NCBI RefSeq assembly: GCF_003012775.1 | Contig: NZ_PXYG01000002.1 | Location: 558,001 to 622,000, forward strand | Reading direction: 5' to 3' | Origin: Zobellella endophytica | GTDB taxonomy: Bacteria; Pseudomonadota; Gammaproteobacteria; Enterobacterales; Aeromonadaceae | DNA length: 64,000 nt | Shown here: positions 55,953-64,000 of the stretch, one piece after another | Layout: each line of letters begins with the position of its first letter | Numbering within the stretch: position 1 is the first letter of the stretch | The notes under the pieces: generated by a model | Databases searched by the model: none | What the model was told of the DNA's origin: nothing | What the model saw: the letters and a program-made list of their open reading frames with translations, nothing else | Position numbers and translations under genes: made by a program

Positions 55953-56973
55953 CAAACTCGCTATCCTTGATCAGCTCCCGCACCACACTGGTGGCATAGC
56001 TGCCCGCCGGCAGCCAGAACGACAACCGCAACACCTGTTCCTGCCGTTGCCAGTCCATCCGTTCCGGCTTCAGCAGCAGCGCCCGCCGCTCCTGCTTGAG
56101 GCCATTGGCCTCCAGCCCGGCGCACAGCTCGTCCTGCCCCGCCAGCGCCGCCAGTTCCAGCTCGGCTGCGGCCTCCTGGCTCGGTAGCCGCCCGCGCCCC
56201 CACAGGGGCGCGCTCGGGCGAATATCGCCAGTGGCGAAGCGTGCCAGCATGACTTCGTCGAGGGGGTTGTCCTCACCCAGGGTAAAGAAGGACTGGCTGC
56301 CGGCCAGCATCACGCAGTCACCGTCCAACAGCTGTTCCCCCAGGCCGGCCACCAGACGATGGCTGGCGGCCAGGTTGAACAGATAGCTACGGGCGGAAGA
56401 CAGGAACAGCGACCGCTTGTTGCGATCCTTGATGCGGCGGCCGCCGAACATGGCCCTGGCCTGCTCCAGGTTGCCGTAGTCCCGGCCGAAGCGCTGATCC
56501 CCATAATAATTAGGCACCCCGCGGGCGGCAATGGCCGCCAGGCGGGCGTCCAGATCGCCTTCGCCTTCCAGTCCGGTGATCCTGAGCTCGAACCAGTTGC
56601 CCCTGAGGGCGCCGGTCTTCAGCTTTTTATGGTGGCGGGCAATGGCCAGGATCTGGACATCGTCGTTTTCCAGGGGGGAGAAATCCGGCATATCCTTGCC
56701 CGGTAGGTGGACGCCGAACCACTGCTCGGTGACCGCGTGCCTGTCCTTCAACCCGGCCCAGGTCACGTCCCGCTGGGCTACCCCGGCCAGCCGGGCCAAC
56801 TCGCGCGCCACCCATTGGGTATTCTGGCCCCGCTTGCGCACATGCAGCAGAATATGTTCGCCTTCACCGCCGGGCTCGAACCCCAGGTCCTCGCGCACGA
56901 TAAAATCTTCGGGCGCCGCCTTCAGGCGGCCGCGATAGTCCGGTTGTCCGTGCAGATAATGCCAGTTGTTCAT
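55933..56973 (-). CDS. truD: tRNA pseudouridine(13) synthase
   Basis: A 346-residue enzyme making pseudouridine at position 13 of tRNA-Glu. The catalytic aspartate lies in [16 protein letters not shown] (about 76-91). [20 protein letters not shown] and the TRUD insertion domain follow. The length is typical. It is part of ftsB-ispD-ispF-truD-surE, overlapping ispF by 4 bp. Confidence 0.96.
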   Translation of the reverse strand: MNNWHYLHGQPDYRGRLKAAPEDFIVREDLGFEPGGEGEHILLHVRKRGQNTQWVARELARLAGVAQRDVTWAGLKDRHAVTEQWFGVHLPGKDMPDFSPLENDDVQILAIARHHKKLKTGALRGNWFELRITGLEGEGDLDARLAAIAARGVPNYYGDQRFGRDYGNLEQARAMFGGRRIKDRNKRSLFLSSARSYLFNLAASHRLVAGLGEQLLDGDCVMLAGSQSFFTLGEDNPLDEVMLARFATGDIRPSAPLWGRGRLPSQEAAAELELAALAGQDELCAGLEANGLKQERRALLLKPERMDWQRQEQVLRLSFWLPAGSYATSVVRELIKDSEFDEDISE

Positions 56974-57446
56974 GCTGTTACCAGTAACACCACGGCTTCG
57001 GCCGCGATGCCCTCTTTGCGGCCGACAAAGCCGAGTTGTTCGGTGGTGGTCGCCTTGACGTTGACCCGGCCGACCTCCGTCTCCAGATCGGCGGCGATAT
57101 TAGCCGCCATGGCGCCGATAAAAGGCGCCAGCCTGGGCGCCTGGGCCAGCACGGTGACGTCGGCGTTGCCGAGCACAAAGCCGGCCTGCCTGACTCGTTT
57201 GAACACGTCGCGCAGCAGGATGCGGCTGTCGATACCGGCATAGGCCGCATCCGTATCCGGGAAGTGGCGGCCGATATCGCCGGCGCCGATGGCCCCGAGC
57301 AGGGCGTCACAGAGGGCGTGCAGGACCACGTCCCCGTCCGAATGGGCCAGCAGCCCCTGCGGGTAGGGCACCGCCACGCCGGCCAGGATACAGGGCCCCT
57401 CGCCGCCAAATTTATGCACGTCAAAACCGTGCCCGATTCGCATCAT
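56970..57446 (-). CDS. ispF: 2-C-methyl-D-erythritol 2,4-cyclodiphosphate synthase
   Basis: A 158-residue MEP-pathway enzyme. The zinc ligands are in [11 protein letters not shown] (Asp and His), followed by [18 protein letters not shown], and the active-site loop [23 protein letters not shown]. Two adjacent ATGs exist: 57446 overlaps the ispD stop as ATGA, and 57443 gives the family's MRIGHG start, so the N-terminal Met may be one residue shorter. Confidence 0.95.
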   Translation of the reverse strand: MMRIGHGFDVHKFGGEGPCILAGVAVPYPQGLLAHSDGDVVLHALCDALLGAIGAGDIGRHFPDTDAAYAGIDSRILLRDVFKRVRQAGFVLGNADVTVLAQAPRLAPFIGAMAANIAADLETEVGRVNVKATTTEQLGFVGRKEGIAAEAVVLLVTA

Positions 57447-58138
57447 GTCTCGCTCTCTATCATCTGCTGCAGAAAAAACGCCGCCAGCGCCAGATCTTCC
57501 GGCCGGGTAATCTTGATATTGTCGCCCCGTCCTTCCACCAGGCGGGGGTGGAAGCCGGCCCACTCCATGGCCGAGGCTTCGTCGGTAATGGCCAGTCCCT
57601 GGCGCAGTGCCGCGCTCAGGGCCCGGCGCAACGGCCCGGTGGCAAAGCACTGGGGCGTGAGCGCATGCCACAGCTCGTCCCGCGACACGCTCTCCATGAT
57701 GGCGCCCCGGCCATCGCCCCGCTTCATGGTATCCCGCACCCGGCACGCCAGTATGGCCCCTTGCGGCTGATCCGCCGCCGTCAGCAGCGCATCCAGATCA
57801 CACCGGTGCAGGCAGGGTCGGGCCGCGTCGTGCACCAGCACCCGGCCGGTATCGACCCGGGCCAGGGCGTTGAGCACCGAATCGGCCCGTTCCCGGCCAC
57901 CGATCACCCGCTCGATCCTGGTATCCCGGGCGATGGCCAGCGTGGGAAACCACTCATCCTGCTCCCCCGTGGCCACCACAATCCTGGTGATGGCGGGGTG
58001 TTCCAGCAGCCGGCTCAGGGTATGTTCGAGCACCGTCCTGCCCGCCAGCGGCAGGTACTGCTTGGGAATGTCCGCGGCCATGCGCTTGCCCACGCCGGCC
58101 GCCGGCACTATCGCCGTCAAGGGCGTCCAGGCGTTCAT
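57443..58138 (-). CDS. ispD: 2-C-methyl-D-erythritol 4-phosphate cytidylyltransferase
   Basis: A 231-residue enzyme coupling MEP to CTP in isoprenoid synthesis. The nucleotide-binding signature [23 protein letters not shown] is near the N terminus, with [24 protein letters not shown] and the C-terminal [12 protein letters not shown] plus [14 protein letters not shown]. It overlaps ftsB and ispF by about 4 bp each. Confidence 0.96.
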   Translation of the reverse strand: MNAWTPLTAIVPAAGVGKRMAADIPKQYLPLAGRTVLEHTLSRLLEHPAITRIVVATGEQDEWFPTLAIARDTRIERVIGGRERADSVLNALARVDTGRVLVHDAARPCLHRCDLDALLTAADQPQGAILACRVRDTMKRGDGRGAIMESVSRDELWHALTPQCFATGPLRRALSAALRQGLAITDEASAMEWAGFHPRLVEGRGDNIKITRPEDLALAAFFLQQMIESET

Positions 58139-58425
58139 CGCCGGGGCATATCCTGCGCAGGCAGCAGCCGGTAGAAGGTTTCCCCGGGCTTGATCATGCC
58201 GAGATCGTTGCGGGCCAGCTCTTCCACCGCCGCCAGGCCGCTATTGAGATCTTCGATTTCCCGGTAAAGCAGGGCGTTGCGCGCCACCAACTGCTCGTTA
58301 TCCGTCATCTGACGGGCGACACTGGCCCTGGCTTCGTGGTATTCGGCCAAACCGTTTTTCCCCCACCACAGGTGGTATTGCAGGGTGCCTAACAGGGCGA
58401 GCAGTATCAACGTCAGGGTGCGCAT
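58135..58425 (-). CDS. ftsB: Cell division protein FtsB
   Basis: A 96-residue bitopic divisome protein that binds FtsL and FtsQ. A transmembrane segment (about 3-20) is followed by QYHLWWGKNGLAEY and a coiled coil (about 28-70), then the conserved EELARNDLGMIKPGETFYRL. The start at 58425 has a perfect AGGAGG 4 nt upstream; a longer open frame adds residues without similarity. It is the first gene of the ftsB-ispD-ispF string, after eno. Confidence 0.95.
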   Translation of the reverse strand: MRTLTLILLALLGTLQYHLWWGKNGLAEYHEARASVARQMTDNEQLVARNALLYREIEDLNSGLAAVEELARNDLGMIKPGETFYRLLPAQDMPRR

Positions 58426-58476
58426 CGGTCCTCCTAAGTAGCGCGCTAGTTTCCCATATTCGCGGCGCGAACAAAA

Positions 58477-58501
58477 GAAACCCCGCGCGAGGCGGGGTTT
58501 C
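58477..58501 (-). terminator. Terminator of eno
   Basis: A perfect 10-bp stem, GAAACCCCGC (58477-58486) and GCGGGGTTTC (58492-58501), loop of 5, followed on the minus strand by TTTTG. It lies 28 bp past the eno stop codon and separates it from ftsB. Confidence 0.9.
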
Positions 58502-58529
58502 GATATCACGACAGGATGAAAAGCGGGGC

Positions 58530-59849
<1,320 letters not shown>

Positions 59850-59920
59850 TTAAAAAAGTAAAACGAAACAAAGCACTATAAAAATACGGCCAAGCCAGGT
59901 GGCTCAGCCGCAGGATCAGG

Positions 59921-61600
<1,680 letters not shown>

Positions 61601-61615
61601 TCAAGACGGGGTCAT

Positions 61616-61644
61616 AGTATACGCAAGATGCCCGATAACGACAA
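61616..61644 (-). promoter_or_regulatory. Sigma-70 promoter of pyrG
   Basis: On the minus strand: -35 TTGTCG (61639-61644), 17-bp spacer, -10 TATACT (61616-61621). The start would be near 61609, giving a leader of about 50 nt. Confidence 0.6.
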
Positions 61645-61890
61645 TGAAACAATCCCCGGGCGGTCCCGGTGACGCCGTGCCTGATTCCGCATTCGAACCT
61701 GCTGCCAGCGGCAGACTGGTGGGCACTATAACGTCTTATGTAGTTTTATTACAACAAAATGTAACAACCAAAACTTGACGCCGATCAGATAAAACGACAC
61801 TCGCCCGAAGGCCTGTCCGGGCTCTGGTGTACCCGGCCAAAGATCGCCAGTGTCGCCAGCTGATACGGCTATCAAACCACAGCGGGGTAT

Positions 61891-61920
61891 GTAAAGAGGC
61901 AACAGGGATTGCCTCTTTAC
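61891..61920. repeat. Perfect 12-bp hairpin downstream of etfA
   Basis: GTAAAGAGGCAA (61891-61902) and TTGCCTCTTTAC (61909-61920) enclose the loop CAGGGA. There is no T run on either side, so it is not an intrinsic terminator. The 17-nt core AAAGAGGCAACAGGGAT also occurs at about 51579-51595 inside the miniature element, again around a GAGGC/GCCTC stem. Confidence 0.7.
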
Positions 61921-61966
61921 TGAGTCGTAACAGATGAAGACACGTCACAAAGACCTTAAACAGCTT

Positions 61967-62899
61967 CTATGGCGCCAGCTGCCTTTCCAGCTCGGGCAGC
62001 ACATCGAACAGGTCCGCCACCAGGCCGTAGTCCGCCACCTGGAAGATGGGCGCCTCCCCATCCTTGTTGATGGCGACGATCACTCTGGAGTCCTTCATCC
62101 CCGCCAGGTGCTGGATGGCACCGGACAGGCCCACCGCGATATAGAGCTCGGGGGCCACTATCTTGCCGGTCTGGCCCACCTGCATGTCGTTGGCGGCAAA
62201 CCCCGCGTCCACCGCCGCCCGGCTGGCGCCCACCGCCGCCCCCAGCTTGTCCGCCAGCCGCTCCAGCAAGGCAAAGTTCTCCTTCGAGCCCAGGCCCCGG
62301 CCACCGGAGATCACTACCCGGGCCGCGGTGAGCTCGGGCCGCGCGCTCTCGGCCAGGGCGTCAGTCACGAAGCGGCTGCCGCCGGGCTCGGCCGGGTGCG
62401 CCAGCTCCACCACCGGTGCCGGGTCGGGGCCGGCGGTCACCGCCTCGAAGGCGGTGGCGCGAATGGTCAGGACCTTGATCGGATCCAGCGAGCGGACGGT
62501 GGCGATGGCATTGCCCGCATAGATGGGCCGCACGAAGGTATCCTCCGCCTCGATGGCGATGATATCCGCCACCATGCCCACGTCGAGCAGCGCCGCCACC
62601 CTCGGCATCAGGTTCTTGCCGAAGGTGGTGGCCGGGGCCAGCAGGTGGCTGTAGTCACCGGCCAGGCTGGTCACCAGGGCGGCGCAGGGTTCGGCCAGCT
62701 GATGCGCATACCCCGCCTCGTCCGCCAGCAATACTTGTCTGACCCCCAGTGCCGTACCGGCCTCGGCCGCCGCCCGGCACCCCTGGCCCATCACCAGCAG
62801 ATCCGTCTCCCCGTCCAATCGGGCGGCGGCGGCCAGGGCATGGAGGCTGGCCGGCTTCAGGCCCTCGGCATCGTGTTCCGCAATCACCAGCGTCGTCAT
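61967..62899 (-). CDS. etfA: Electron transfer flavoprotein alpha subunit
   Basis: A 310-residue subunit of the FAD-containing ETF that carries electrons from acyl-CoA and other dehydrogenases to ETF-quinone oxidoreductase. The C-terminal FAD domain shows [52 protein letters not shown] and [12 protein letters not shown] (key motif [12 protein letters not shown]). The start codon overlaps the etfB stop by one base (TGATG). Confidence 0.96.
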   Translation of the reverse strand: MTTLVIAEHDAEGLKPASLHALAAAARLDGETDLLVMGQGCRAAAEAGTALGVRQVLLADEAGYAHQLAEPCAALVTSLAGDYSHLLAPATTFGKNLMPRVAALLDVGMVADIIAIEAEDTFVRPIYAGNAIATVRSLDPIKVLTIRATAFEAVTAGPDPAPVVELAHPAEPGGSRFVTDALAESARPELTAARVVISGGRGLGSKENFALLERLADKLGAAVGASRAAVDAGFAANDMQVGQTGKIVAPELYIAVGLSGAIQHLAGMKDSRVIVAINKDGEAPIFQVADYGLVADLFDVLPELERQLAP

Positions 62900-63648
62900 C
62901 AGATCACCTTTGCTTCGTGCTTGAGTTTGTCCACCAGCTCGGCCACGTCGGCCACCTTGATGCCGGCCTGGCGCACCGGCGGCGGCGTCACCTTCAGTAA
63001 CTGGGAATGAACCCTGGGCGTGACCCCGAGTGCGTCCGCGGTCAGGGTTTCCAGGGGTTTCTGTTTGGCCTTCATGATATTGGGCAGGGAGGCATAGCGC
63101 GGCTCGTTGAGCCTGAGATCCGTGGTCACCACCGCCGGCAGGGCCAGCGCCAGGGTCTGCAGGCCGCCGTCCACTTCCCGGGTGACCAGGAGTTCGTCGT
63201 TTTCCCGTTCAATGTGCGAGGCGAAGGTGGCCTGGGGCCAGCCGTTGAGTGCCGCCAGCATCTGCCCCACCTGGTTGTTGTCGGTGTCGATGGACTGCTT
63301 GCCGAGCAGCACCAGCCCGGGCTGTTCCCGCTCGCACAAGCTGGCCAGCAGCCTGGCCACGGTGAGCGGCTCGGGGAAGTCATCGGCCTGCACCAGCACC
63401 GCCCGATCAGCCCCCAGCGCCAGCGCCGCGCGCAGCTGCTCCTGGGCCGCCGCGGGGCCGACGGACACGGCCACTACCTCCGACACCCAGCCCTTTTCCT
63501 TCATCCGCACCGCTTCCTCCACCGCGATTTCGCAGAAGGGGTTGGCCGCCATCTTGACGTTGGCCAGATCCACCCCGCTCTGATCGGCCTTGACCCGGAT
63601 CTTGACGTGATAGTCGATCACCCGTTTTATCGTAACCAGCACCTTCAT
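62899..63648 (-). CDS. etfB: Electron transfer flavoprotein beta subunit
   Basis: A 249-residue AMP-binding partner of Etf[36 protein letters not shown], the [19 protein letters not shown] segment and the recognition-loop area [22 protein letters not shown] are characteristic. It is the first gene of etfBA and divergent from the ETF-quinone oxidoreductase gene, so all three components of the electron bridge are encoded together. Confidence 0.96.
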   Translation of the reverse strand: MKVLVTIKRVIDYHVKIRVKADQSGVDLANVKMAANPFCEIAVEEAVRMKEKGWVSEVVAVSVGPAAAQEQLRAALALGADRAVLVQADDFPEPLTVARLLASLCEREQPGLVLLGKQSIDTDNNQVGQMLAALNGWPQATFASHIERENDELLVTREVDGGLQTLALALPAVVTTDLRLNEPRYASLPNIMKAKQKPLETLTADALGVTPRVHSQLLKVTPPPVRQAGIKVADVAELVDKLKHEAKVI

Positions 63649-63719
63649 GGCGGCTCCCGGATGTTGTCGGATTTGAGTTAATACTAATCCATGGCCGGGG
63701 ATCCTGCCGTTTTAACGGT

Positions 63720-63748
63720 TTGTTAAATACCGCAACCAATACAATACT
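63720..63748 (+). promoter_or_regulatory. Possible promoter of the ETF-quinone oxidoreductase gene
   Basis: TTGTTA (63720-63725), 17 bp, AATACT (63743-63748); each hexamer matches consensus at four positions. The 131-bp divergent region also has AT-rich palindromic stretches (for example TTTTAACGGTTTGTTAAA at 63710-63727) that could bind a fatty-acid regulator. Confidence 0.35.
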
Positions 63749-63779
63749 TTAGCCATGTACCCCAGGTTCGGAGCCGGAA

Positions 63780-64000
63780 ATGGAAAGGGAGTCGATGGAA
63801 TTTGACGTGGTCATAGTAGGCGCCGGCCCTGCCGGCCTGAGCGCCGCCTGCCGGCTGATGCAGCAGGCCGCGGCCCGGGGCCTGACGCTCAGTGTCTGCG
63901 TGGTGGAAAAGGGCGCCGAAGTCGGCGCCCATCTCCTCTCCGGTGCCCTGCTGGAGCCCCGGGCCCTAGACGAACTCTTCCCCGACTGGCGGGAGCGGGG
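63780..64000 (+). CDS. Electron transfer flavoprotein-ubiquinone oxidoreductase (truncated by window end)
   Basis: Only the first 73 residues are in the window. They begin [20 protein letters not shown], with the FAD dinucleotide-binding motif GAGPAG at about 14-19, then [25 protein letters not shown], which is diagnostic for ETF-QO. The enzyme passes electrons from ETF to the quinone pool at the inner membrane. GGAG lies 6 nt before the ATG at 63780; an alternative ATG five codons later is less likely by family comparison. It is divergent from etfBA. Confidence 0.93.
   Translation, partial: MERESMEFDVVIVGAGPAGLSAACRLMQQAAARGLTLSVCVVEKGAEVGAHLLSGALLEPRALDELFPDWRER

Noticed and set aside
61891-61920. 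Hairpin behind etfA as a rho-independent terminator
   Set aside because: The stem is perfect but neither strand has a T tract after it.

Overview
This is a high-GC (roughly 60 percent or more by eye) chromosomal segment of a gammaproteobacterium. The conserved gene orders pilMNOPQ-aroK-aroB-damX-dam-rpe-gph-trpS, tRNA-Ser/tRNA-Arg-csrA-alaS-recX-recA-pncC-mutS, and ftsB-ispD-ispF-truD-surE-pcm-yqaA-nlpD-rpoS are those of the Vibrio/Aeromonas/Alteromonas/Enterobacteria assemblage. The high GC with an oadGAB sodium pump and a full homogentisate pathway suggests a marine or estuarine Aeromonadales-type organism such as Oceanimonas or Zobellella. That genus guess is inference; no rRNA is present to test it.

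Layout. 0.1-3.3 kb: small stress or envelope genes (SpoIIAA-like, DUF2939, CHAD, SixA-like phosphatase, OsmC). 3.5-5.1 kb: a sigma-54 activator that most likely drives the OsmC gene through a near-perfect -24/-12 promoter. 5.1-10.7 kb: a MarR regulator divergent from a homogentisate-to-acetoacetyl-CoA operon (dioxygenase, fumarylacetoacetate hydrolase, isomerase, acetoacetyl-CoA synthetase). 11.3-18.2 kb: the aroK-aroB-damX-dam-rpe-gph-trpS cluster, with a 58-residue DUF2970 gene convergent with dam. 18.3-25.6 kb: type IV pilus alignment genes pilMNOPQ, divergent from mrcA. 25.6-29.2 kb: an oxidative-stress block (peroxiredoxin-glutaredoxin fusion, Lpd-like disulfide reductase, oxyR). 29.3-39.2 kb: dusA, zur, a BASS transporter, alr, dnaB, a Tim44-like protein and a large GGDEF/EAL protein. 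39.2-42.5 kb: oadGAB. 42.7-51.2 kb: tRNA-Ser plus three identical tRNA-Arg genes, csrA, alaS, recX, recA, pncC and mutS. 51.2-51.8 kb: a 585-bp non-autonomous transposable element. 51.9-61.6 kb: rpoS back through pyrG. 62-64 kb: etfBA divergent from the truncated ETF-quinone oxidoreductase gene.

Most of the window is core genome. The least expected content is between genes. A Tn5/IS50-like miniature element (19-bp inverted ends, 9-bp target duplication) sits immediately after the mutS stop codon. It carries two structured modules, a three-way-junction-like fold and a long hairpin, that recur near alr at 32.1-32.4 kb with compensatory stem changes, which suggests selection on, or transposition of, a folded nucleic acid. 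Other notable signals are the sigma-54/OsmC circuit, a candidate OxyR site ahead of the peroxiredoxin operon, ten perfect heptamer repeats starting at the hmgA stop codon, and a dRS3-like repeat inside the same operon.
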